From: Hymenobacter mellowenesis
Lineage (GTDB): Bacteria > Bacteroidota > Bacteroidia > Cytophagales > Hymenobacteraceae
DNA length: 64,000 nt
Assembly (NCBI RefSeq): GCF_030581005.1
Contig: NZ_JAUQSX010000001.1
Span: 682,001-746,000, forward strand
Direction: 5' to 3'
The notes beneath the pieces were generated by a model. The model was given only the letters and a program-made list of their open reading frames with translations, was not told the origin of the DNA and did not search any database. Of the stretch, positions 9,480-17,184 are shown in pieces. Both the position numbers and the translations under genes were made by a program. Positions within the stretch are counted from its first letter, which is position 1, and each line of letters begins with the position of its first letter.

Positions 9480-11900
9480 ATGAGCAAAACTTCTTCTATT
9501 ATCCGGCGGCTGGCTGTGGCCTGTGCTCTGATGCTAGGCGCCAGCTCCGCCGCCACGGCCCAGCGTCTGGGCCTGGAGCTGCGCGTCGATTCCCTGCTTA
9601 AAGCCATGAGTACCGAGGAAAAGCTGGCCCAGCTGACCAAAAACAGCTTCATGACCACGCCCGACAACGCACGGCTCAAAATCCCGGGCTTTGTGATGGA
9701 CGACGGCCCCCACGGCGTACGCTTCCAGAAAGCTATTGCCTGGCCCACGGGCATGGGCATGGTTTCGACCTGGAACAGCGGCCTAGCCGAGCGGGTGGGC
9801 CAGGCCATGGGCGAGGAATTCTGGGCTTTTGGCAAGCAACAGCAGCTGGGCCCGTGCATCGATTTGACGCAGGACCCGCGCGGCGGCCGCAGCGCCGAGA
9901 GCGGCGGCGAAGACCCATATCTGATTGGCCAGGTACAGTCGCATGTAGCCAAGGGCATCCAGAAAACGCCGGTGATGGCCACCGTGAAGCACTTCATGAT
10001 TGAGGGCAAGCAGGCCACGCGCCACTCGCGCAACGAGCTGTTCACCGACCGCGGCGTGATGGAGCACTACGGCTACCACTTCCGCACGGTAGTGCAGGAG
10101 GGTGCGGTACTGAGCGTGATGTCGGCCTACAACCTCATCAACGGCGAACACGCGGCAGAAAGCCCCTACCTGCTCAACACAGTGCTGCGCGAGCGGTGGG
10201 GCTTCCCGTTCTACGTGGTGTCGGACTGGGACGCGGTGCACGACACGAAGAAGGCCATTTTGGCCGGCAACGACGTGTGCATGGGCTCCGACGACTACCT
10301 GAAGGACCTGCCAGGCCTGGTGGCCAGCGGCGCCGTGCCGATGACGGCCATCGACGCGGCCGTGCGCAATGTGCTGCGGACCAAAATAATGGCCGGCCTA
10401 CTCGATTATTATCCGAAAGGCACCCCGGCTGACGCTAACACACCGGCCCACACTAAACTCAACCAGCAGGCGGCCTGCGAATCCATCATTCTGCTCAAGA
10501 ACGCGGGCAATATCCTGCCTTTGAAAAAGGCGGCGGTGAAGCGTATTGCCCTCATCGGCCCCAACGCCGACAAAGGAAACCTGAACTGCTTCGGCAGCTC
10601 CGAAACCAGCCCGCCTTACTCCGTGAGTTTGAAACAGGGCTTGGAAACCAAGCTCGGCGTCGATAAAATCGCCTTCCTGAAAGGCTGCGACATGAACAGC
10701 GCCGACACATCAGGCTTCAGAATGGCGCGCGAACTGGCCCGGAAATCGGACGTCGTCATTTTTGCCGCCGGCCTCGACAGCACCCAGGAGGGCGAGCAAT
10801 ATAATTCGGGCCACGACCGCACCAACAACTCCGTCACGTTGCCCGGCCAGCAGCAGGCCCTCATTATAGCTTTGGCCAAGGCCAACCCCAACGTGGTGGT
10901 GGTGGTGCAAAGCGGCGGCGTGGTGGCGCTGCACGAAAGCCTGCCCCGCATGAAGGGGCTCGTTTACAGCTTCTACGCCGGCCAGGAAGCCGGCACCGCG
11001 CTGGCCGACGTGCTACTCGGCGACTACAACCCCGCCGGCCGTATGCCCGTGAGCATGCCCACCGGCGACAGCCAGCTCCCCGCCTGGAGCGACGACCTGC
11101 GCGACGCCAACGCCGTTGGCTACCGCATGTACGACCAGAAAGACATGAAGCCGGAATTCGCCTTCGGGGCAGGTCTGAGCTACACCACGTTCCAATACAG
11201 CAACCTCCAAAAGCCCAAGGGCCCCGTGGCCGTCGGCGCACCCGTCACCATCAGCGTGGACGTGACGAATACGGGCACCATGACCGGCGACGAAGTGGTA
11301 CAACTCTACCTCAGCGACAAGTCCTCCAAGGTGCCCATGCCGGTGAAGCAGCTCAAAGGCTTCGAGCGCATCAACCTGGCCCCGAAGCAGAAGAAAACGG
11401 TCACGTTCACCCTTTCGGCCGAAGACTTTTATTTCTGGAACGAGCAAACCAAAGCCTACGAAGTGCACCCCGGCGCCTACACCTTCAACATGGGCAGCGC
11501 CTCGGATAAGCTGCCCCTGGGCGGCGCCTTCACGCTACAAGCTGGCGCCGGCAAACCTGATTTGAAGGTAACGCAGGTGTTCACCGTGCCGCGCTACCCG
11601 CGCCCCGGCCAGGCCGTGACCTTTTACGCCATGGTAAAGAACATGGGCACCGCGCCGGTGGCTACCGGCAGCCAGTTGGGGGTGAATTTCACCATCGACA
11701 AAGCCAACGTAGGCAGCCTCAAAGGCCTGCAGCAGCCGCTGCTGCCCGGCCAGGCACGCCTGCTACCCGCCACCACCAACACTTGGAAGCCCGCCGCCAG
11801 CGGCACCGTCACCGTCGGCGCCGTGGTCGATGGCCGCAACACCATCAGCGAGTGGCTGGAAAGCAACAACAGCTTCAGCCGGCCGCTCAAGGTGTATTAG
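9480..11900 (+). CDS. Glycoside hydrolase family 3 beta-glucosidase with C-terminal CARDB-like domain
   Basis: 806 residues from the ATG at 9480. An earlier in-frame ATG at 9456 would put eight residues before the signal peptide MSKTSSIIRRLAVACALMLG...TAQ and is less likely. Domains are GH3 N-terminal TIM barrel (DDGPHGVRF, substrate motif KHFMIEGKQATRHS, nucleophile Asp249 in VVSDWDAVHD), GH3 C-terminal domain (ILLKNAGNILPL, ALIGPNADKGN), and a fibronectin-III-like domain (FGAGLSYTTFQYSNLQ to about residue 680). The extra tail of about 110 residues (KPDLKVTQVFTVPRYPRPG... TISEWLESNNSF) resembles a CARDB cell-adhesion or carbohydrate-associated domain, which is not standard in GH3. It would release glucose from oligosaccharides made by the GH16 enzymes. 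Confidence 0.93.
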   Translation: MSKTSSIIRRLAVACALMLGASSAATAQRLGLELRVDSLLKAMSTEEKLAQLTKNSFMTTPDNARLKIPGFVMDDGPHGVRFQKAIAWPTGMGMVSTWNSGLAERVGQAMGEEFWAFGKQQQLGPCIDLTQDPRGGRSAESGGEDPYLIGQVQSHVAKGIQKTPVMATVKHFMIEGKQATRHSRNELFTDRGVMEHYGYHFRTVVQEGAVLSVMSAYNLINGEHAAESPYLLNTVLRERWGFPFYVVSDWDAVHDTKKAILAGNDVCMGSDDYLKDLPGLVASGAVPMTAIDAAVRNVLRTKIMAGLLDYYPKGTPADANTPAHTKLNQQAACESIILLKNAGNILPLKKAAVKRIALIGPNADKGNLNCFGSSETSPPYSVSLKQGLETKLGVDKIAFLKGCDMNSADTSGFRMARELARKSDVVIFAAGLDSTQEGEQYNSGHDRTNNSVTLPGQQQALIIALAKANPNVVVVVQSGGVVALHESLPRMKGLVYSFYAGQEAGTALADVLLGDYNPAGRMPVSMPTGDSQLPAWSDDLRDANAVGYRMYDQKDMKPEFAFGAGLSYTTFQYSNLQKPKGPVAVGAPVTISVDVTNTGTMTGDEVVQLYLSDKSSKVPMPVKQLKGFERINLAPKQKKTVTFTLSAEDFYFWNEQTKAYEVHPGAYTFNMGSASDKLPLGGAFTLQAGAGKPDLKVTQVFTVPRYPRPGQAVTFYAMVKNMGTAPVATGSQLGVNFTIDKANVGSLKGLQQPLLPGQARLLPATTNTWKPAASGTVTVGAVVDGRNTISEWLESNNSFSRPLKVY

Positions 11901-11930
11901 AAGCAGGGGCCGGGTTGACAACAACCCTAA

Positions 11931-12044
11931 TAGAAGGTCATGCTGAGCGTAGCCGAAGCATCTCGCGTGTGGTAGTAATCCAATCGTTGAAAAGGATTAG
12001 CAATACATGCGAGATGCTTCGACTACGCTCAGCATGACCTTCTA
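11931..12044. repeat. REP-like inverted repeat, family A
   Basis: Arms start with TAGAAGGTCATGCTGAGCGT, continue to AAGCATCTCGC, and are complementary over about 35 bases with a few differences. It lies in the 239-base spacer between the GH3 gene and the translocase-like gene, ending 49 bases before the TATCTTTG promoter element. Confidence 0.9.
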
Positions 12045-12092
12045 TTTTATTCCATTCTAAGCCGACGGCTCAGTACAGCTTCTCCCCGCCCG

Positions 12093-12100
12093 TATCTTTG
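12093..12100 (+). promoter_or_regulatory. Candidate Bacteroidota -7 element TATCTTTG
   Basis: TATCTTTG matches the TAnnTTTG consensus of the Bacteroidota primary sigma factor exactly. No clear TTG is present 19-21 bases upstream. It lies 40 bases before the ATG at 12140 and would overlap an ORF starting at 12098, which supports the downstream start. Confidence 0.5.
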
Positions 12101-12139
12101 GCAACGACCGCGCCCCGTGGCGCCGGCTTCCTGTTGCGC

Positions 12140-15100
12140 ATGCTTTCGGCTACTTCTCTCCAACGTCTGTTCGGCATCAAAGCCAGCGAAACCCGCACGG
12201 TGGGACTGTTTTTGCTGCATAATTTTCTGCTCGGCATTGGCTCCATTCTGGTGTACGTGTCGGCCAACGTGCTGCTGCTCGAACACGAGCCCGAGCTGAG
12301 CCTGCCCCTGGGCTACCTGGCCGGCGCCGCCGCCATGATGGCCGTGGGAAAAATTTACACCTACTTCGAGCACCATCTGCTGCTGAAAACGCTGGCGGTG
12401 CGCGTGCTACTGGCTGTGGTGGCCCTCACCGGCGTGGTGGGCGCGCTGGTGGTATTTGGGCATTCGGTGGCGGCGGCCGTGGCCATCATGGCGGGCTACC
12501 GGGTTATTTATCTACTTACCAATCTGGAGTTTTGGGGCGTGTCGGCCGTGGTGTTTGATGTGCGGCAGAGCAAGCGCCTGTTCAGCGTCATCAGTTCGGG
12601 CGACATGCCGGCCAAGGCTTTGGGCGCGATGCTGGCCGCCCTTATACACGGCGATGCCCAGCTGCCTATGCTGCTGGGCGTGTCGTTTGCGGCGTACCTG
12701 GCGGCACTGTTTGCCCTGCGCGCCACCCTGGGCTCACATGTGGTGGAGGCCGCCGCCCGGCCAGTGCGCCGGCCGCAGCGGGCGCCGGGCCAGTTGGCCC
12801 GGCAGCTCTTCGGCGGCAGCGAGCTTGTGCTGAGCATGTGCCTGAGCTTGCTGGCCATCGGGGCCGTGCTCACGGGCGTCGAGTACATGTTTTTCCTCAA
12901 CGTGAAGCAGAAGTTTCACGCTTCCGAAGACGTGATGCGCTCGGTGGGCTGGGTGCTGGGCGGCACCTACCTGGCCGCCATGTTTTTCAAGCTGCTGGTG
13001 AGCCGGCAGGCCTTGGAGCGCTACGGGGTGCAGTGGTCGCTGCGGCTGCTGCCGGTGGTGGCGCTGGCGGCCCTCACCATTTTTGGCGGCCTACAGGCCA
13101 CGGGCGCGTACTCCCAAACCGGCCAGTTGGCCTTCTATTGCGGGCTCTACCTGCTGCTGGAAGTGCTGCGCCGCACCGTGTTCGACCCCGTATTTCTGGT
13201 GCTGTTTCAGCCCCTGGCCCCGCAGCAGCGGCTGGCCGCCCACACGCTGGCCAAGGGTTTTTACGAGCCGCTGGGCATGGGCCTCACGGGCCTATTGTTC
13301 TTCACCTTCCGCTACGCCGACTGGCTGAGCGGGGCGGCACCATTCATCTGGATGGGCGCCCTGCTGCTGCTGGCGCTGCTGTTTCTGGCCCGCACCTATC
13401 GCAGCTATTTGGCCGAACTGAAGGAAGGACTGGGCCGCCGCTTCGCCGAAACCGCCGAGCTGGCCCTGCCCGATGCCGCCCGCCAGGTGGTGCTCGGCCA
13501 CCTGCAAAGCGCCCACCCATTAGAGGTCCTGAACGCCATGAGCTGGCTGCACCGGCACGAGCCCCACGCGCTGGCCAACCACGCCCCAGCCCTACTCCAG
13601 CACCCCGACGAGCGGGTACGCCTGGCGCTGCTGGCCACGCCCGAAGTACGCCCCCTGCCCCTCGACACCCTGCAGCAGCTGGCTCATCACGACCCCGCTC
13701 CCGCCGTGCGCGAAGCCGCCGCCCGCGAGTTCGCCGCCGCCGCGCCCGACGTGCCCACGCTCACCGCCCTGCTCGAAAGCCCCGACCTGCCCACCCGCCA
13801 GGGCGCCCTGCGCGGCAGCCTCGAAACCGCCCCACAGCATGCCGCCGCCCGCGCCAACCTGCGGGCGCTGGCCGCCACCCCGGCCACCCACCACGCGGCG
13901 CTGGCGCTGCTGGCTTTCTTCCCGCTCGATGTGCAAATCGAGCTGGTGGAGCGCAGCCTGCGGAGCTCCGATGCGGCCGAAGCCCAAGCCGCCCTCACGG
14001 CCATTGGCACCGTGGGGCACACCGCTTTGGCGCATTACTTACTGCATTCGCTCGGCGACAAGCAGCGCTGGCAGCCCGCCGCCGACAGCCTGGTGGCGCT
14101 GGGCCCCGCCGTGGTGCCGCTGGTGCGCGAAGCCCTGCTGCGCGACCCCGGCAATGCCATTACCCACCGCCTCACCACGGTGCTTGAGCGCTTGGATGCC
14201 CCGGCTAGTCGCGCCGCCCTCATCGAGCTGGCGCAGCGGCCCAACCTGTTTTCCCGGTTGGTGGCGCTGCGGGCGTTGCGTCGGTTTCCGGCCCATTCCA
14301 CCGAAATCTCGCTTTTTGAGCGGTTGCTACACGAAGAATTTGGCTTGGCGGCGCAACTGCTGCGCGGCCTTGTGGCCACCCAGCCCGCGGACCTGCACGC
14401 GGCCGTGCTCTACGAGTTTGACCTGCTGCACCAGCGCATTTTTGGCCTACTGGCCCAACTCTACGATGCCGAGCTGGTGGCCACGGCCCAGCGCAACGTG
14501 GCCCACGCCGCGCGCGAACGCCAAGCCAACGCCCTCGAAATCCTCGACAACCTGATTCCGCGCGCGCTGTACCAGGGCCTGCAAACCCTGCTCGACGACA
14601 GCCCGGTGGCCGAAAAAGCCCGCGTTTTCACCGCCCTCACCACCACCGGCGCGGCCGCCTCCCGCGCGCACGTTTTGCTCCCGGCCGGCAACGCCGCCGC
14701 CGCCGGCAGCGCCGTCATCACGGCCGCGCCGGTCCCGCCCGTGCCCGCCGCCGACGAGCCGCTGCCCACCCTGCTGCTCCGCCGCGGCCAGGCCGCCTTC
14801 ACCACCTGGACGCTGAGCGTGGCCCTGCGCCACTGGCAGCCCACCGAGCCCGACGCCGAGGCCCTGCTCCGCCCCTACCTCCACTCGCCCAATGCGCTGC
14901 TGCTGGAAAGCGCGCAGCTGGCGGGCCATGCCCTGGCCGCCCATACCGGCCGGCCGCTATCCATTTCGCTTCTTCCGCCCTCTCCCATGAGCCACGCTGC
15001 CACTTCCGAAACCCGCGTATCCGCCCTGGAGCGCGTGGTGGTGCTCAAAAGCACCACGCTATTTGCCCACACGCCCGAAAACGTGCTCAGCAGCATCGTG

Positions 15101-15448
15101 CCCATCATGAATGAGGTGACGTTCCACGAGGGCGAGGAGATTTTTGCCAAAGGCGACATTGGCACCTCGCTCTTCATCCTGCACGACGGGCAGGTGGGCA
15201 TCTTCAACGGCGAGCAGCAGCTGGCCACCTTCGGCCCCGGCGACTTCTTCGGCGAGCTGGCCCTGCTTGATGCCGAGCCCCGTTCGGCGTCCGCGTCGGC
15301 CCTAAGCCAGGTACTGGCCTTCCGCATCGACCAGGAAGATTTCTACGACGTGATGGAGGAGCGCGCCGAGGTGCTGCGCAACATCCTGCGCATGCTCTGC
15401 CAGCGCATCCGCACCCAGAACGAGAAGATGCGGGAGTTGGCGGGGTAA
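12140..15448 (+). CDS. ADP/ATP translocase (NTT)-like membrane protein fused to HEAT repeats and a cyclic-nucleotide-binding domain
   Basis: 1102 residues from the ATG at 12140. Residues about 1-430 hold some ten to twelve membrane segments with the pattern of NTT/major-facilitator-type carriers (SETRTVGLFLLHNFLLGIGS, YRVIYLLTNLEFWGVSAVVF). Residues about 440-930 are alanine- and leucine-rich helical repeats of HEAT type (VRLALLATPEVRPLPLDTLQ, AVREAAAREFAAAAP). A CRP-type cyclic-nucleotide-binding domain follows at about 960-1085, with the phosphate-binding cassette FFGELALLDAEPRSASASAL; the Arg-Ser pair that contacts cyclic nucleotide is present. There is no DNA-binding domain. A convergent adenylate cyclase gene ends 89 bases away. 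A likely role is a cyclic-nucleotide-gated carrier or sensor in the inner membrane; the transported molecule is unknown. Confidence 0.8.
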   Translation: MLSATSLQRLFGIKASETRTVGLFLLHNFLLGIGSILVYVSANVLLLEHEPELSLPLGYLAGAAAMMAVGKIYTYFEHHLLLKTLAVRVLLAVVALTGVVGALVVFGHSVAAAVAIMAGYRVIYLLTNLEFWGVSAVVFDVRQSKRLFSVISSGDMPAKALGAMLAALIHGDAQLPMLLGVSFAAYLAALFALRATLGSHVVEAAARPVRRPQRAPGQLARQLFGGSELVLSMCLSLLAIGAVLTGVEYMFFLNVKQKFHASEDVMRSVGWVLGGTYLAAMFFKLLVSRQALERYGVQWSLRLLPVVALAALTIFGGLQATGAYSQTGQLAFYCGLYLLLEVLRRTVFDPVFLVLFQPLAPQQRLAAHTLAKGFYEPLGMGLTGLLFFTFRYADWLSGAAPFIWMGALLLLALLFLARTYRSYLAELKEGLGRRFAETAELALPDAARQVVLGHLQSAHPLEVLNAMSWLHRHEPHALANHAPALLQHPDERVRLALLATPEVRPLPLDTLQQLAHHDPAPAVREAAAREFAAAAPDVPTLTALLESPDLPTRQGALRGSLETAPQHAAARANLRALAATPATHHAALALLAFFPLDVQIELVERSLRSSDAAEAQAALTAIGTVGHTALAHYLLHSLGDKQRWQPAADSLVALGPAVVPLVREALLRDPGNAITHRLTTVLERLDAPASRAALIELAQRPNLFSRLVALRALRRFPAHSTEISLFERLLHEEFGLAAQLLRGLVATQPADLHAAVLYEFDLLHQRIFGLLAQLYDAELVATAQRNVAHAARERQANALEILDNLIPRALYQGLQTLLDDSPVAEKARVFTALTTTGAAASRAHVLLPAGNAAAAGSAVITAAPVPPVPAADEPLPTLLLRRGQAAFTTWTLSVALRHWQPTEPDAEALLRPYLHSPNALLLESAQLAGHALAAHTGRPLSISLLPPSPMSHAATSETRVSALERVVVLKSTTLFAHTPENVLSSIVPIMNEVTFHEGEEIFAKGDIGTSLFILHDGQVGIFNGEQQLATFGPGDFFGELALLDAEPRSASASALSQVLAFRIDQEDFYDVMEERAEVLRNILRMLCQRIRTQNEKMRELAG

Positions 15449-15454
15449 ATAGCC

Positions 15455-15533
15455 GTAGCGTGGACTCTGTGAGTCCGCGCCTGAACGCGCCGCCCGCAAC
15501 TAGCAAAACGCGGACTCACAGAGTCCACGCTAC
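15455..15533. repeat. REP-like inverted repeat, family B (GTAGCGTGGACTC type)
   Basis: A perfect 25-base arm starting GTAGCGTGGACTCTGTGAGT (15455-15479) is complemented at 15509-15533. It lies between two convergent genes and ends three bases before the stop codon of the cyclase gene. A bidirectional terminator role is possible, but there is no T-run. Confidence 0.92.
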
Positions 15534-15536
15534 AGT

Positions 15537-16583
15537 TTACTCCATCACTTCGTAAATCTTCACCGGCAGGGCCTTGTTCTTCAGCGTCACTTCGCTCACA
15601 AACTGGCAGTGGAACGACTCTTTCACGCGCTCGTACACGGCTTCGCTGATGATAATCTGGCCGGCTTTGGCAGCTGATTGCAGACGCTGCGACATATTTA
15701 CCACGTCGCCGATAACGGTGTAGTCCAGGCGTTTGAGGGAGGCCGAGCCGATATTACCGGACACCACTTCGCCGGTGTTCACGCCGATGCTTACCTCGGG
15801 GCGGTAGTCGAATCCGGCGGGCAGCGGGGTTTGGTTATCAGCCAGGGCAGCGCGGGCCGAGAGGGCGGCGTCGATGGCCCGGTCGAGGTGGTGCTCGCCG
15901 CGGAAAACGGCCATCACGGCATCGCCCATGAACTTATCGACGTGGCCGCCCTGCGCAATGACTTCCTGCACAATCAGGTCGAAATAGGTATTGAGCAAAC
16001 TCACCACGTCGGTGGGCGCCAGCTTTTCGGCCAGGGCCGTGAAGCCGCAGATGTCGAGAAAAACCACGGTGGCTTCCACGGTTTCGGAAGCCAGCAGGCG
16101 GTTTTCGAAGTCGGGCCGGGTCATAAAGTTGAGCACCGTTTCGTCCACGTACATCTTCAGGATGTTGTTTTCCTGGATGGCGCGCAGCGTGTCGCGCAGC
16201 TGGCGCACCTGGTCGGCGGTTTTCTCAATGGTGACTTCCAAATCGGCAAAGTCCACGGGCTTCACCACGAAATCGAAGGCACCGCGGTTCATGGCGGTGC
16301 GCAGGTTGCCCAAGTCGCCGTAGGCCGACACAATGACCGTTTTCATGGCCGGGTGCTCCGAGTGGGTATGCGTGAGCAGCGTCAGGCCGTCCATCACCGG
16401 CATGTTGATGTCGGAGAGGATGATGTCCGTGTCCGGGTGCTCGATGATGCGCGAGAGGGCTTCCTCGCCGTTGGTGGCGAAAACAAACTCGTAGGCCTGC
16501 TCCCGAATCTTGCGTCTGAATTTCTGTTTAATCAGCAGTTCCAGGTCGGTTTCGTCGTCGACCACCAGAATTTTTGTTTTCAT
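15537..16583 (-). CDS. Response regulator with C-terminal class III adenylate cyclase domain
   Basis: 348 residues, probably cytoplasmic. Residues 1-125 are a receiver domain (VVDDE, phospho-acceptor Asp58 in ILSDINMPVMDG, Lys108 in VVKPVD). Residues about 165-348 are a class III nucleotide cyclase. All catalytic residues are visible: metal-binding Asp177 (FLDICGFT) and Asp221 (FMGDAVMAVF), adenine-selecting Lys217 and Asp287 (LDYTVIGD), and Asn296 and Arg300 (VNMSQRLQ). The Lys/Asp pair predicts ATP rather than GTP as substrate. A phosphorelay signal would therefore set cAMP level. The nearest candidate cAMP reader is the convergent carrier with a cyclic-nucleotide-binding domain. Four histidine kinases on the same strand upstream are candidate phosphate donors. 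Confidence 0.92.
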   Translation of the reverse strand: MKTKILVVDDETDLELLIKQKFRRKIREQAYEFVFATNGEEALSRIIEHPDTDIILSDINMPVMDGLTLLTHTHSEHPAMKTVIVSAYGDLGNLRTAMNRGAFDFVVKPVDFADLEVTIEKTADQVRQLRDTLRAIQENNILKMYVDETVLNFMTRPDFENRLLASETVEATVVFLDICGFTALAEKLAPTDVVSLLNTYFDLIVQEVIAQGGHVDKFMGDAVMAVFRGEHHLDRAIDAALSARAALADNQTPLPAGFDYRPEVSIGVNTGEVVSGNIGSASLKRLDYTVIGDVVNMSQRLQSAAKAGQIIISEAVYERVKESFHCQFVSEVTLKNKALPVKIYEVME

Positions 16584-16620
16584 AGAACTGATTGTAGTAG
16601 AACGTATTATTACGCAGCGA

Positions 16621-16730
16621 GAACGTCATGCAGAGCGCAGCGAAGCATCTCGCATGCTACCACTAATCTTTTCTCAACGATTGAAATTACTATCCCGAGC
16701 GAGATGCTTCGCTACGCTCTGCATGACCGT
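16621..16730. repeat. REP-like inverted repeat, family A2 (GTCATGCAGAGCG type)
   Basis: Left arm GAACGTCATGCAGAGCGCAG runs on to CGAAGCATCTCGC. The right arm is its near-perfect complement. It fills the 168-base spacer between the two response regulator genes. The same subtype occurs at 28254 and 57491. Confidence 0.9.
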
Positions 16731-16751
16731 TTACAAAGCTACAGGCGACGT

Positions 16752-17132
16752 TTACGACGGCAGCAAATGTGCTAATTTTTCTTTGAGTACGGCAAAATCC
16801 ACCGGCTTGGTCAGAAAATCGTTGGCTCCCAGCGCCATGGCTTTGCGGTAGCTGTCGTCGTCGCCGTAGGCCGTAATCATCATCATGGTGGTGGGCGGCA
16901 TCTCAAACTCCTCCTTCACGTGGCTCAGCAAATCGAGTCCGCTCATGCCGGGCATGTTGATGTCGGAGAGGATTATGAGCACCTCGGAATGGTGGGCGCG
17001 CAGGTATTCCAGCGCCTCCTCGCCCGAAAACGCGAAGCTGAAGGTCCATTCGCCGCTGCGGATTTCGCGCCGGAAGCGCTGCTGAAACAGGTCGCGCACA
17101 TCGGTTTCATCGTCGACCACCAAGATTTGCAT
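16752..17132 (-). CDS. Single-domain response regulator (CheY-like)
   Basis: 126 residues forming a receiver domain only. The acidic pocket is VVDDE, the phospho-acceptor is Asp57 in ILSDINMPGMSG, the switch threonine lies in MMITAYGD, and the conserved lysine is in FLTKPVD. No output domain is present, so it would act as a phosphate shuttle or by protein contact. It is closely similar to the receiver half of the cyclase regulator downstream (VVDDETD, ILSDINMP and KPVDFA are shared). It follows the first of four histidine kinases by 52 bases but appears to have its own -7 element at 17164-17171. Confidence 0.93.
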   Translation of the reverse strand: MQILVVDDETDVRDLFQQRFRREIRSGEWTFSFAFSGEEALEYLRAHHSEVLIILSDINMPGMSGLDLLSHVKEEFEMPPTTMMMITAYGDDDSYRKAMALGANDFLTKPVDFAVLKEKLAHLLPS

Positions 17133-17163
17133 GGGCAGATTTTTTTATCGGATTTGAGGAAGC

Positions 17164-17171
17164 CAAAGGTA
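17164..17171 (-). promoter_or_regulatory. Candidate -7 element (TACCTTTG on the minus strand)
   Basis: CAAAGGTA on the plus strand reads TACCTTTG on the minus strand, an exact TAnnTTTG match, 31 bases before the response regulator start. No TTG at the usual distance was found, so the call is tentative. Confidence 0.42.
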
Positions 17172-17184
17172 AAGCCAGGGCCGC

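Noticed and set aside
12098..12139. Upstream start for the carrier fusion protein
   Set aside because: The ATG at 12098 overlaps the TATCTTTG promoter element; the ATG at 12140 fits better.
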